From: Alligator mississippiensis
Taxonomy: Eukaryota; Chordata; Crocodylia; Alligatoridae
Direction: 5' to 3'
Assembly: GCF_030867095.1 (NCBI RefSeq)
Contig: NC_081827.1
Coordinates: 24,061,001-24,125,000 of the forward strand
Length of the DNA stretch: 64,000 nt
Under the pieces are notes generated by a model. The model was not told the origin of the DNA. It made no database searches and saw only the letters and a list, made by a program, of their open reading frames with translations. Position 1 is the first letter of the stretch. Every line of letters starts with the position of its first letter. This document shows, one piece after another, positions 13,043-24,449 of the stretch. Made by a program: the position numbers and the translations under genes.

Positions 13043-14185
13043 GGCAGGGGCAGGCAAAATAAGGCCTGCGGGCCACATCCAGCCCACCAGGCACTTCCAT
13101 CCTGCCCATGGCACCTAGCAAGGAATTGTGCCCTGTCCAGCCCTTCCACCCATGAAGGTGGGAGTGAGGTACCCACGTGTACCTCCCCCAACAGACCTTA
13201 TTGTGCCTTGCTCCCACCCTTGTGGGCAGAAGGGCCTGGCCCAGCCAACAAGAAGCTTCTGGGTGGGGATGCCCCCAGTGACCTGCTCTACTTCCTTGGT
13301 CTCCTGCTGGCTCTGGGCAACAGGCAGGGAAGTGATAGTCATGGGGCTACAGCTGAGTGGGAGCTCGGAGCTGGGCCTGGCAGCAGCGCAGACACTGTGC
13401 CCAGGGGGGCGGCGGCAGCACGGAGGTTGGCTGGGCAGCTCGTGAGTGTGAAGGAAGGTGGGGCATGTGGGGACCTCCCCATGCTCCCTCCATGACACGC
13501 AGCCCTGGCAGGCGGTGGCAGAAGCAGCAGCAGGCAGGGCGCTCAGGGTGCTGGTGCCTGGCAGTGCACAGCTCTGCCCAGTGCTGCACATCGCAGTGAG
13601 TGGTGTAGCTTCTCCTGGGAAGTCTGTATCACCAGCAGTCCTTGCACTTGCACTGAATGGGATGGAAGCCCCAAGCACTGCAGCTGGCTACCTTCCCCAC
13701 CCCCCAGGGGAAGGCGCCTGGGGCTTTTCTCCCATGCTGCACAACCCTGGCAAGGAAGGCAGCTGGCTTCAGTGCCTGGGACTTCCCTCCTGTGCCGTGC
13801 AAGTGTGGAGAGTGCCAGGAGGGAAGCCCCAAGCACTGAAGCCAGCTGCCTTCCCTGCCAGGGTTGCACAGCATGGGAGGGAAGCCCCAGGTGCCTTCCC
13901 CTGGGGGGGGGTGGGGAAGGCAGCCAGCTTCAGTACTTGGGGCTTTCCTCCCATGCCATGCAAGTGTGGAGTACCGGCGATACAGACTGCCTGGCAGAGA
14001 CTGTCCCTCGCAATAATGTGCAGCGCTGGCCAGAGCTGTGCCCCGCTGGGTAGTAGCAGCCAGTCCTGGGGCAGCAGCTGCATGCAGTGTGGTGGTGTGG
14101 GGTGGTGGATGGCAGTGGCAGCTGCTGTGTGCAGGCTTCCCCTCCGCTGTTCTGGGACCAGCTGCTGCTACGCCCCTATGTAATT
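13043..14185. mobile_element. GC-rich composite foldback element
   Basis: The left end CAGGGGCAGGCAAAATAAGG, CCTGCGGGCCACATCC is a hAT-type end related to those at 22250 and 62656. The right end, read inverted, is CATAGGGGCGTAGCAGC, a different end type, so two elements may be fused or nested. The centre is a long palindrome (separate entry). Several overlapping open frames of 80-240 codons on both strands arise from its high GC and are not genes. Confidence 0.55.
13560..14045. repeat. Long inverted repeat (palindrome)
   Basis: The core arms 13668-13792 and 13816-13943 align inverted with roughly ten substitutions and one 2-base gap over about 125 bases (counted by eye). Similarity continues outward to about 13560 and 14045. 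The spacer is only about 23 bases. Such a structure could form a cruciform or a double-stranded RNA hairpin if transcribed. Confidence 0.85.
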
Positions 14186-14394
14186 TTTTTTTTTTTAAGT
14201 GCCAGATTTTCCAGAATTTTGATATCCAGATTTATGAAGTTATAGTATATCTGAAACAATGGGAAAAACAGAGAACATGGTGTGGGGAGAGGGAGTATAG
14301 TGTTGGGAGGGTGTTGGGAAACTTGTGGGAGGAAGGACATGGAGGAGTGTAAGGATACCAGGTATGCTGATTGCTCCCACCTCACGCTCCTCTC

Positions 14395-14899
14395 CTTTTC
14401 TGTTTATATGTGTCAGGGTGTTTTAAGCCTCCCCAGAGACACTGGGTGTTGGCTACAGATGAAGCTGGGGACATCAGCTGGGATGTTCCAATTCTCCTGC
14501 TAGGAACAAAGCTGGGAGTTCCTGGCTAGAGGGTCTTGACCCTCTGCTCAGAGTCATATTTGGGATCAGGAAGGAATTTTTCCCCATGGTCAGACTGGTA
14601 TGGACTGTGGGGGTTTTTGCTCTCCTGTGTAGTGGCAGGGGTGTTGTGTGGGGCAGGGGGACTGATCCTCTATCTGGGACCTCTTGGGTGTATATTGACA
14701 ACATTTTATAGAAGCAGGACATTGGCTGCCATGGTGCCCCTGCTTTACCTGTGCCAGGTTAGGTTTGTGTTGTGTCAGGGTTGAGAGTAGTCTAATGTAG
14801 AGTTTAGATTATGGTTGTATGGAATGGTTTGGATAGGCAAGGAGTTGGACTAGATGATCTCCGGAGGTCCCTTCCAGCCCTACTTCCCTATGACTTACC
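14395..14899 (+). mobile_element. CR1 LINE 3' UTR fragment
   Basis: It ends GGAGGTCCCTTCCAGCCC, CCTATGACTT, the CR1 3' tail in + orientation. The upstream part (CCCCATGGTCAGACTGGTAT, GGACTGTGGGGG) matches the 3' UTR of the CR1 copy at 44.1-44.6 kb, so both belong to one long-3'-UTR subfamily. No RT sequence is left. Confidence 0.75.
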
Positions 14900-14904
14900 T
14901 AAGG

Positions 14905-15000
14905 TGCACACAAGATCTGAGGCAGAGAAGAAAATTGGCCCCAGCTCTCTAGGGTCTGGGACTAGTACCTTAACCACAAGGCTATCCTATCTCTTAAGTT
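14905..15000 (-). mobile_element. tRNA-derived SINE fragment
   Basis: On the minus strand it reads GATAGCCTTGTGGTTAAGG, a tRNA-like A-box region, followed by an AGAGAGCTGGGG stretch. It resembles the SINE at 18130-18275 and the MIR-type amniote SINE head. Too degraded to be a tRNA gene. Confidence 0.5.
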
Positions 15001-15100
15001 TATTTGAATTAACAATATTAAATTCTAAGATAATATATTAAGGTTACTGTTTTACATCGTGTTTATAGGAGTACTTACTGTGTAAGTTTGTGCCCTTTGT

Positions 15101-15218
15101 AAGAAGCAAGGATTTATTAGGGTGATATCTTTTATTGGATCAACAATGTAGTCCAACTATGTAGTTGGTCCAAAAAACAAACAAAAAAAGATATCACCCT
15201 AATAAATCCTTGCTTCTT
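15101..15218. repeat. Perfect 33-bp inverted repeat hairpin
   Basis: Arm 15101-15133 (AAGAAGCAAGGATTTATTAG then GGTGATATCTTTT) is exactly the inverse of 15186-15218. An inner pair GGATCAAC/GTTGGTCC extends the pairing. The core GATATCTTTTATTGGA also occurs near 39990 and 62540, so the arms belong to a dispersed repeat family. Perfect arms imply recent formation or gene conversion. Confidence 0.9.
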
Positions 15219-15710
15219 GAATAATTTCTGGACCATCATGGCTACAACATAATTCTTGCACTGTATTTTATATTTTGCAATAAGCATTCTTAGATATTAT
15301 AACAATTTCAAGTTGATTTGCAAATAGCTACACAGTGTGGCTTTTGGATGTAGCTACCCTAAGCCAGCTGTCTACATTCTCATTGACTCAGCTTTCTCTC
15401 AGGCTGCTGACCCACTGAGAGTAGAATCACAACAACTGACAATCATTTTTACAGCATGTTAACTCTAAACATTTTTGCTTACAGATCAGTCTCCTCCAAA
15501 TTTTAATTTCACATAACAGGAGCATATTCAAGTATAGATCTAGGTTTTTATATATTATAAATGGCAGAAGCTACAGAGAAGTTATTCTTTTGAAGTTCTG
15601 GTTAATAGAACAGACTGTTGTATGTGATATGAGATTTTTTTCTAACAAAGTGATGGAAAATGGAATTAAAAATGGAGATGAAAATAAGAACTCTCTTTTG
15701 AAAAAGCAGA

Positions 15711-15767
15711 TATTAATTTGGGGTCAACTCAGTAAAAGCACTCTTCTGAGTGAACCCCAAATTAATA
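15711..15767. repeat. Hairpin 1 of a tandem pair
   Basis: Arms 15711-15732 (TATTAATTTGGGGTCAACTC...) and 15746-15767 pair with two mismatches over 22 bases around a 13-base loop. It lies in CCDC146 intron 1 and would be transcribed on the minus strand with it. Confidence 0.8.
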
Positions 15768-15806
15768 CTTGCAGAATGAAAAAATGTAGTAACTTGATAC
15801 TCAAAA

Positions 15807-15893
15807 CCTTCCTTCTCCCACGATCCAGTTGTAAAAAGTACCTACTTAGGGAAAAAAGGTACTTCTTACAACTGGAGGGTGGGAGAAGGAAGG
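15807..15893. repeat. Hairpin 2 of a tandem pair (pre-miRNA-sized)
   Basis: Arms 15807-15842 and 15858-15893 pair with three mismatches over 36 bases around a 15-base loop. The arms begin CCTTCCTTCTCCCAC and end GTGGGAGAAGGAAGG-like. Its 87-base span, stem length and small loop are like a pre-miRNA or a miniature inverted-repeat element. It shares no arm sequence with hairpin 1, which lies 39 bases to the left. Confidence 0.8.
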
Positions 15894-16389
15894 GGAAACA
15901 GACACAAAACTACAAAACTAGTTATATATATATGGTTTTTTAAAAGTAGCTTAGTCTCCTAGGACAGTAACACCTCTGAATGGTAAGTTTGTAATTGCCT
16001 ATAGTGCTGCCTGGAATTCCTTCAAGGACATCTTGACTTTTACCAGAGAGATTTCAGCAGTTGCTTATGAACAAAACAATTTTGTAATGCCTTCTGGAGG
16101 AGTCAAAACATTGTGAAACCAATTGTAAACAAGGCAGAGGCCAAGAATGAAACTATGAAATAACATACATACACTGTACACACAAATAAAAGTAATTGTA
16201 ACAGTTTAATAGATTTTAATAGAAAATTTCTAAATATGCATGTCATGTTCATTGCTGCTGTTGGGTTTTTGTACTTAATGCTGAAGGAGTTATCAGAAAA
16301 AGAAACAAAGAAAGAATGGAAGATATTCTGAACAGATCTGGAAGCAAAACAAGATAAAAAAGGTGTATATAGGAGTCTGTGCTGCTATG

Positions 16390-17330
16390 CACAACTTACA
16401 TGTGGTGTAAGCAGTGGTAGTGGGGCAAGCAGCGAGGGAGGCATTAAGGGGCAGGCAGAGCCGTTCCGAGGGTGTGCGGGGCCTGGGGCATATCAGTCTG
16501 TGTGGGGCCAGGGGGTGGCGGGCCACTGGAGCGGGGGTTGGGGAGGCATGGCAAGCAGCTGACACGCAGAGCTGGCAGCACATGGTGGCCACAGCGGACC
16601 CTGTACAGCACTGTCCACGGGGCCCCCCAAAGCACGGGGCCTAGGTGGTCACCCCGATTTGCACCTCCCCCCCAGATGGCCCCAGAGACAAGTGGTAGGA
16701 GGAGCAACGGGGCATAGGCAGGAGGCGGGGTAAGTGGAAGGAAGCAGGTAGTGTGGAGGTAGTAGGGAAGGCAGGGAGAAGTGATGGAGGGATGATGGAG
16801 GGGAACAGGCAGTTTGCCCCCTGCTACCTATACCTGCCACATAACCCCCCATTGTGCCTGCTCCCCATCTCCCCCACAGAGCTTCTGCCCTGTGTCTGCC
16901 ATCCCCCTCACCCCACCTATTACCCTTGCTCCACACTGGTAGGCTTAATTTCCACTCGAGCCTAGGACATGGAGGACAGCCCCCGCTTGGCCCTGTAATA
17001 GCAGTGCAAAGCCAGCAACACTGCTCCAGAGCTGGGCTGGGGCTGTGCTTTGTGCCCGTGGTGGCACTAGAAACGGAGCCTGTCAGCAAGGGTAAGGTGG
17101 GGAGGGGCAGAGGGAAGGGGCTGGGGTCTGAGGCCATGGAGGGGCAGGGCAGAAGCAGCGCAGAAAAGGGATGGAGGAAAGCAAGGAGATGCAGCGGGTG
17201 CCGAGGTGGTAGAGAAGAAGCAGGCCCTGACCTGCAGTTAGGGCTGGAGCTGAAGCAGCTGCCTACTCCACACCACCTTGTACTTGATTGCAATACAAGT
17301 ATTTTCCCCCTCCCCCCATGTTAAAGGGGG
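16390..17330. repeat. Unclassified GC-rich repeat-like block
   Basis: It contrasts sharply with the AT-rich flanks and contains a segment (GGGGCCTAGGTGGTCACCCC) typical of GC-rich transposon ends of this genome. Open frames on both strands are composition artefacts. No clear terminal repeats were found. Confidence 0.35.
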
Positions 17331-18124
17331 AAAAAAGCTCATTTTGGAGTCAGGTAAGTAAGGTATATTGCGATAGCAACTAAGAACCCTAGTCAAGGAC
17401 TAGAATCCCTTTCTGCTAAACACTGAAAAAAGGCAGAACAAAAAAGCACTTAGAAGACAGGCTGGATGAATAGCTATAAATAGATGGAAAATAAGAAAAG
17501 CAATGAGACAGTAAGGTCAGTGTGATAGGCTTAGCAGTGACCTCATCGTTATCTGTGTTTAGGAAAGAGGGTGTAAATAGAACATAACAGTTAAGCTGTG
17601 TTGAGGCACACAATTTATTTTAAGACCACATAATAAGGTTACAATGTATTCTTTAGTTGCCTACCTTATACAGGAATTAAAGACTACTTTTGTGGGATAT
17701 TAGGCATTTAATGTGGAGCAAAGTGATTATATTGTAGTCCGCTAACTGTAAAATTAAAAATCTAATTTAAAAAGAGATGAAACTCAAAATGAATTATGAA
17801 CTTCTATCACAGTTCTCCAAGTTCTGCAACTATATTCTGAATGCAATCCAAACTATAGCATAAACCACTGAAGGTCTTAACTGTACACTGAGAAAAGCAG
17901 GCAGGTAGACAGCCTTTGGAGCCTGTATGCAGCCCTCCTGAAGTCACGCAGAGGTCCATTCATATGGCCATTGGTCTTAATAGTGCTAATTGAAATACTT
18001 TCTTCCTGAGGAGGAAATAAATCTGGCCTACTGCTTAGGACACTCCCAAGCCCTGCAGTTAGGTCGTGTAAAGGCCTTGGGAGCAGCCTAAGAGCAGGAA
18101 AAGTACTAGTCATTTGTGGCGGCT

Positions 18125-18275
18125 AGTCACAGAGTGAGAACAGACATGGTCTCAGTGCATTAGCCAGGGCCAACAAGGAAGGTCTGCAGCAGTCAAGAAC
18201 CGAACCCAGATCTCCCAAATCCAAGTCCACCTTGTGCCTTAACCAAAGGGACTATCTTGTGACCCTATTTAAAAG
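18125..18275 (-). mobile_element. tRNA-derived (MIR-like) SINE
   Basis: On the minus strand GATAGTCCCTTTGGTTAAGG forms the A-box region and GATCTGGGTTCGGTTC the B-box region, about 40 bases apart as in tRNA-derived SINEs. The following part resembles the conserved MIR body. Old copy. Confidence 0.65.
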
Positions 18276-19229
18276 AAGAGAATCCAGTCCATTCTAGCCA
18301 TATTGCTCCCTGCTTTAAACCTGGTCCTGCTTTAAATTCCTGTTTTAAACAGGAGTAGTTAAAAAAAACCACACAAACAACTCATTGGAGAACAGTGTCG
18401 CTCAACCTTTAAAATTCAAGGCACAAACTCAACTTTTGCGAGTTGAACAGCACCACATTTAAAAAATGAATTGATTTATTGTAGTGCTCTCCTCTTTGCA
18501 GGGGTTCCAGGCAGTGGGGACAGGGGAGTCGCCAGGCAGGAACTAGTTTGAGCCTGGGTTAATCTCCATGCACCTCATGAAACTCTTTAAAGGAGCTCAT
18601 GGCATCCCAGCTGAGATTCACTGTTACAGATCTTCAAATAATATACAACTCTGTATAAGCCAACTGAACAGAATCAGCTAATTCAGCAGATGTCAAGTTT
18701 ATTAAAAAAAAACTATGAAGGAGAAAAATACTTTTTAATTTGCTTAAATTTCTTATTTTATTGAGAGTCTCTTTAAACTTTAATTATTCTGATTTATCTA
18801 CTAGATACAAAGATGCTGGTTGAGAAGCCCATTTTATCCAAACTGCTAATAAGCTGCCAATCACTCAGTTTTATCATTCAAGATCTCTCCAAGTTAAAAA
18901 TCAATTTGGACGTGATTTTTTAAAAATATTTTGAATAGTGAAAGATCCAGAAAATACTACACTATTTTTCTTCTTGGTAGTTGTCAGAGTTAAGAGTACA
19001 AATTTTTTTCCAGAGTAATACTGCATTAAATATTTATAAGGCTATTAGTGAAAGCAAAAATGTTGAAGGCTGTTACATATTAAATAGCACACTAGTTTAA
19101 TAAGAGGCAAGGGTTTTTTGTTATAGATCTTTTACTGAACCATCTGTATAGTTGGGATCATTGTTAGACAAGCTTGTAGGCACTAACTGCCCTTTCTGAG
19201 GAAAATTCCTAAGGAAACCTGAAAGCTGG

Positions 19230-19330
19230 TCCACCAACTCTACCAACTATAAAGTTGGTCCAGTAAAAGAAATCACAAAAATCCTTGCTTATCATATATT
19301 TCCTGGACCATCACAGCTATAACAACACTC
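19230..19330. mobile_element. GATATC-family dispersed repeat fragment
   Basis: ACTATAAAGTTGGTCCAGTA followed by AATCCTTGCTTATC and CTGGACCATCACAGC matches the repeat that forms the 15.1-kb hairpin. It directly precedes the CR1 copy at 19352. Confidence 0.5.
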
Positions 19331-19351
19331 CAGCCTGTTCTATCTTTAATA

Positions 19352-20930
19352 GATTCATAGATGTTAGGGCCGGAAGGGACCTCAATAGATCATTGAGTCC
19401 AACCCCCTGCATAGGCAGGAAAGAGTGCTGGGTTCAGATGACCCCAGCTAGATGGTTATCTAACCTCCTCTTGAAGACCCCCAGGGTAGGGGAGAGCACC
19501 ACCTCCCTTGGGAGCCCATTCCAGATTTTGGCCACTCTAACTATGAAGAAGTTCTTCCTAATGTCCAGTCTAAATCTGCTCTCTGCTAGCTTATGGGCAT
19601 TATTTCTTGTAACCCCCAGGGGCGCCTTGGTGAGTACAGCCTCACCAATTCCCTTCTGTGCCCCCATGATGAATTTATAGGCAGCCATAAGGTCGCCTCT
19701 CAAACCTCTCTTGTAGAGGCTGAAGAGGTCCAGGTGCCCTAGTCTTTCCTTGTAGGGCTTGGCCTGCAAAACCTTAACCATATGAGTGGCCCTTCTCTGC
19801 ACCCTCTCCAGGTTATCCACACCCCTCTTGAAGTGCAGCACCCAAAACTGGACGCAGTATTCCAACTGCGGTCTGACCAGCGCCCGATAGAGGGGAAGTA
19901 TCACCTCCTTGGTTCTGCTTGTCATGCATCTGCTGATGCATGATAAAGTGCAGTTAGTTTTGCTGACGACTTCGTCACACTGACAAGTCATGTTCATCTT
20001 GGAGTCCACTAGGACTCCAAGATCCCTTTCCGCTTCCGTGCTGCTGAGCAGGTCATTTCCTAGGCAGTAGGTGTGCTGGACATTTTTCCTTCCTAGGTGC
20101 AGCACTTTGCATTTCTCCTTGTTGAACTGCATTCTGTTGTTTTCTGCCCATATGTCCAACCTGTCCAGGTCTGCCTGTAGTTGTTCCCTGCCCTCCGGTG
20201 TGTCCACTTCTCTCCACAGTTTTGTATCATCCGCAAACTTGGACAGAGTACACTTCACTCTCTTGTCCAAGTCACTGATGAAGACACTGAAGAGTATCAG
20301 TCCAAGGAACAAGCCCTGCGGGATCCCACTGCCCACGTCCTTCCAGGTTGATACCAACCTGTCCACCACCACTCTCTAGGTACGACCTCTAGCCAATTTG
20401 CCACCCACTGGGCTGTGTAATCATCCAAGTCACAGCCTCTTAATTTGTTCACCAGTATGGGGTGGGATACTGTATCGAAGGCCTTCCTGAAGTCTAAGTA
20501 AACTATATCTACCCCTACTCCTGCGTCCAGGTGTTTTGTAGCCTGGTCATAAAAAGAGACTAGATTAGTCAGGAATGATCTACCTGCTATGAACCCATGC
20601 TTGTTTCCCCTCAGCATTTTTCCTACTGGGCTCTCACATATATGAGCCTTAATAATCTTTTTAAAGACTTTACCAAGGATGGAGGTGAGACTGACTGGCC
20701 TGTAGTTGCTTGGATCCTCCTTCCTCCCCTTCTTGAAAATAGGGACCACATTAGCACTTTTCCAGTCCTCCGGGACCTGGTCTGTGCAGCACAAGTGCTC
20801 AAATATTCTTGCCAGTGGCTGTGCAATGACATCAGCCAGTGCCTTCTGTACCCTCGGATGGAGCTCATCCAGGCCTGCTGACTTAAATGCATCCAGTCCT
20901 TCCAAGTGACTCTGCACTATCTCAGGGTCA
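19352..20930 (-). mobile_element. CR1 LINE, 1.6 kb, most of RT
   Basis: The tail ATTCATAGATGTTAGGGCCG, GAAGGGACCTC is at the left. The minus strand encodes most of the RT: VPEDWKSANVVPIFKKG near 20780, NYRPVSLTSILGK, YLDFRKAFDTV near 20500, then after a frame change SGIPQG, FADDTKLW (the catalytic F-A-D-D) near 20230, CKVLHLG, and a C-terminus ending GVFKRRLDNHLAGVI at 19434. One frameshift near 20370 separates two otherwise open frames of about 200 and 310 codons. It is 5'-truncated within the RT N-terminus. The few breaks make it the youngest-looking LINE here. Confidence 0.92.
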
Positions 20931-21765
20931 ATAAATTAACTTTGTGTTACAATCATACATGAGACTTATCTTATGACATCAACTGAGAGCCAGATTATGA
21001 AGTTATTTATTCACAACACTGAGCACCCCCTCAGGCAATTAAGAAACTATTTACTGACATGAGTAACTATTTAGAACGGGGAGAACAGCTAATGCCTTTA
21101 TATTATACCTATGTACAACACACTACATCAATTCTTGATAGAAATTATCAGCATTTGAATAAATCGCCTTGACAGATAAGTTTTTTGTCACCACACAAAC
21201 CTGCACTGGTCGAATTAAACTGGTGCAGACAGAAGTGACAATTTTTGCCCAATCTGGCCACAGAAAGCAGTTTATAGCTATGACCAAACACAAGTGCATG
21301 GCCACAGGCATCTTAAAAAATGGCTGATCAAGTGAAAATCTGACCCCTCATTGCATGAGGTATCAGATAAAGACATTTTAAAATGTAGTGTCTTTTGTAA
21401 CTTGTGTCTGTGGAGCTCCCAGTCTGTCACAGTTTTCAGAATGGGAGGGGGAAAGGGAGCAGAGAGAGTTCACTCTGGGGGTTTTCAGACCCTCCTGGAT
21501 AGTGGGGGGGTTGTATTGGAGCCCCTCCCCATCCTGAGGGGCTCTATCTTCAGCTGTCTCAAAAATAACTTTGTATAAATGTGGATGTGGGGGAAGGAGG
21601 GCAGGAATGCCTATGTAGCTTTTTCAAGATGCTACAACCTGCTAGTTCAGGCTCCTTCCTATGAGGGGGCAGATGAAAGTCTCCAACTTCCTGAGTGAAT
21701 ACCTTAGTTTAGTCAGTAGTCTGTTATTCAGGAAGTGGGCACCCACCTCTCCTTATATATTCTTA

Positions 21766-21980
21766 GGCCCCTGCTACACATTACATATATTAAGCAATTA
21801 ACTGCAATAAATATCATGCAATAAATTTTGAGTAGCCACACATGCAAAGTAATTATCACAATAAAAATGACTATTCAGTTATGAAAAGAGACAATCAGCT
21901 ACAAAGTTAGTGTTTGAAAATGAGTAACAACTCTATAGCTGGTTTCTATCCTGCTTGAATTTGGACAAGTAGCAGGGCCC
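21766..21980. mobile_element. Small DNA-transposon-like element
   Basis: The left end GGCCCCTGCTACACATT and the inverted right end GGGCCCTGCTACTTGTC form imperfect terminal inverted repeats around an AT-rich body. No coding part. Family uncertain. Confidence 0.5.
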
Positions 21981-22089
21981 TGAGTGAAAGTGACTGTTGA
22001 TGCACTGATTTTGCACTGAACTCAATGCTGCTGGCAGGACTTAGGCGTGCTCTGAGCTGCCTACAGGATAAAGTCCCTCTGAGGACTTA

Positions 22090-22137
22090 GAAATCATAGA
22101 AATAGAAATTAAGGGTTGAAAGGGACCTCGACTTGGT
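22090..22137 (-). mobile_element. CR1 3'-end stub
   Basis: AAATCATAGAAATAG and GGGTTGAAAGGGACCTCGAC is the terminal part of the CR1 tail only. Confidence 0.6.
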
Positions 22138-22249
22138 GAATCTTAGACACTTACCCAGCACTGATCTGGCTCACAGGAGTTAGGTGCCCAGGGGTTCAAA
22201 CTTGACTGCTTCTAGGCATGCTCAGACTTCCAAGTATAGCCATTTAGGA

Positions 22250-22908
22250 CGGGGTGGGCAAAATGGACAATCTGGCTGGGAGCCGGACTCCATTTCCCAG
22301 TAGCCCCTGCCTGCATGGCTTGAGCTGGTTCCATGGAGATCGCAAACACAGCTGCATGGAAAGCTCAGGCTGGGGTTGCTAAGGAGGCCAGCGGTAGCCA
22401 CACTGGTAGAGCAGGGAAGGGGCTGCTCCAGAGCCACTGGGAACTTGTGATGGGGGCAGCTTGCTCCAGAGACCGGGCAGAGCTGCCATCTGTAGCCTGC
22501 ATGCTCTGGGCAAGGGTGTGCAAGCAGGGGATTGTGGCTCTGCCCCAGCTCCTTGCAGCAATGACAGCCTGGTCTGGAGCAGAGGCAGAGCCAGGATCCC
22601 CTGCTTGAGTGCCCCTACCCATAGCGTGAAGGCTACAGAACACGGTTCTGCCCTGGCTCCTGAACAAGCTGTCCCCATTGCAAGTTCCCAGCAGCTCTGG
22701 AGCAGCCCCCTGCTGCCCTGTTCTGCTGCGTGCACTGCCAGCACGGCTGCAACTGGTCTCCATGGCAACCTCACCCTGAGCTTTTTTGTGGAGGTGCTGC
22801 TGGGGGTCTCCGTGGAGACCAGCCCAAGCCATGCAGGCAGGGGCAGCTGGGAAATGGAGTCCACGGCTGACTTCATCTGGCCCACGGGCCAGACTTTGCC
22901 CATCCTTG
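22250..22908. mobile_element. hAT-type foldback element with perfect 8-bp TSD
   Basis: The 659-bp element is flanked by perfect ATTTAGGA duplications (22242-22249 and 22909-22916). The ends are CGGGGTGGGCAAA and, inverted, CAAGGATGGGCAAAG. The body is almost entirely one inverted repeat. For example CTCCATTTCCCAGTAGCCCC near the left end recurs inverted near the right end, and CTGCTCCAGAGCCACTGGGA pairs with its inverse near 22690. The centre is near 22580. No transposase is encoded; mobility would have needed one in trans. Confidence 0.85.
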
Positions 22909-24079
22909 ATTTAGGAACTTTATCCAAAACAGAGGCACAGATACATTTTGCAGCTGCTGGAGAAAGGCTAAAATTCATCCGGATCACTCTTTGGAACCCC
23001 TAGTAGAGTATCTCTGGAACCAACAATTTTCTTTTTTTTTTTATTGGAGGGGAGAGTGGCGAGTCTCTGCACAATATAGTATGTGACAATAAGTGTTTTG
23101 TCTTGCTACAACATTCAGACATGTAAGTATTGACAAAAGGCATGAGGGGTACTTGACCCCCAGATGATACTGTTAGGACCCTTCCCCAAAGGTGGAGTCA
23201 CTTTAAAACTGCAGCGATATAAAATTGCAACCTCAGAACAGAACTCACTTCTAAGTTTGATTTCATCGTTTCTTCCATTGCAAGTCAAAGCCAGAATATT
23301 TAAGGTTGAAATAAAAGTAGGACGTGGCATACAGCATAGCAGTAAAGTACATTCCAGATCAACTGAAATGCTAGTTTTATTCCAAAAAAAATTCCTCCTG
23401 GAACTTTGACTTTAACATTGTTTGCAATATACTGTAGCTATTGGTATACAGCTCGTGATAAAACCCCCCCAACATTTAATTAGTTTGAGATGTGGCAAGA
23501 GCACAGAACGGAGACTCTATTAATATGACACGTACAAGAAAAAGGGCCAGAATAAGATCTTAAAAGTCAATAGGTTTCATATGTGTGGAGAATGAGGACA
23601 TAATTTCCTCCCTGCAGATGTACCTCTGACTTACCTTCTGTATTCATTTTTTGTTTTGTATTTTAATTATAGGTTACGAAAATAGGTTATAGGTTAACAA
23701 GCATTTTGTGGAAAGAGGAAAAAAGACACCTTAAAAAATGGATCCACCACTAAAACTGCAACTTGTTTTAATAAGTATTTATTGCCACCTAGTGGAAATC
23801 TAGTACACGGCGACAGCACCTGTTACCTCCGCTTCCCGACCTGTAACTTTTTCGGAATCAAATTGAATACGGAAGCGTTTGCATTCAGACACGCAGCAGA
23901 GCTTTCTTGTTCCAGAAGTGAATTGGGAAAACGCGTGTTTTCACTTCTGTCACAAGCAGAGCCCCCCCGCGCGAAGCGTCGCGTGATGTATTTGTGCAGA
24001 ATGTCACCCATTTCAGATGCCGCACGATCTCGTTCCTACGTCACGGGCATGATCCCTCCCGCCCTATCAGCAGGGTTCC

Positions 24080-24185
24080 GGGTTTCCCCATTTCCCACCG
24101 GGGAAACGGAGAAAAACGCGAGTGTCCCCTTTCACCCGAGAAAAACGCAGATTTCTCATTTTAAACAGAGAAACATGTGGATTTT
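24080..24185 (+). repeat. Short 29-30-bp minisatellite at island edge
   Basis: Units begin GAGAAAAACGCGAG (24109), GAGAAAAACGCAGAT (24138) and GAGAAACATGTGGAT (24168), so the period is 29-30 bases. A weaker unit precedes them. The units carry CpG. The array lies roughly 270 bases left of the X-box, inside CCDC146 intron 1. Confidence 0.6.
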
Positions 24186-24449
24186 GCACTGTGGCTATGT
24201 GCAGGCTGGCACAGCCCCAGCCTGCAGGATTTTGGGGGGAGCAGGAGGAGGGCAGTCAGGGGTGCCATGTGCATGTGTACGTACGTGGCCACCAGGCAGC
24301 CTGGAGAGCAGCTCCCGCAGATGAGTCTGGAGGTGTGGGGGGGGGACCCCTATAAGGAGGGGAAGTTGGGCAGGGCTGGGGCTGCTGCCCAGCCGGGTGG
24401 TGCGCGGGGGCTGTGCCGGGATGCGTGACCACGGGGCCCACAACGGGGC

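Noticed and set aside
13458-14183. 241-codon open frame and overlapping frames on both strands
   Set aside because: They lie in a palindromic GC-rich repeat; the similar products on the two strands reflect the inverted repeat, not a gene.
15590-15943. 117-codon Lys-rich open frame
   Set aside because: It spans the two hairpins, whose inverted arms explain its composition; no protein similarity.
18125-18275. Possible tRNA gene
   Set aside because: A-box and B-box-like sequences are present but no cloverleaf can be drawn; it is a SINE head.
23782-24324. 180-codon + strand open frame left of the island
   Set aside because: No recognisable domain, it runs through the minisatellite, and it has no splice or neighbour support.
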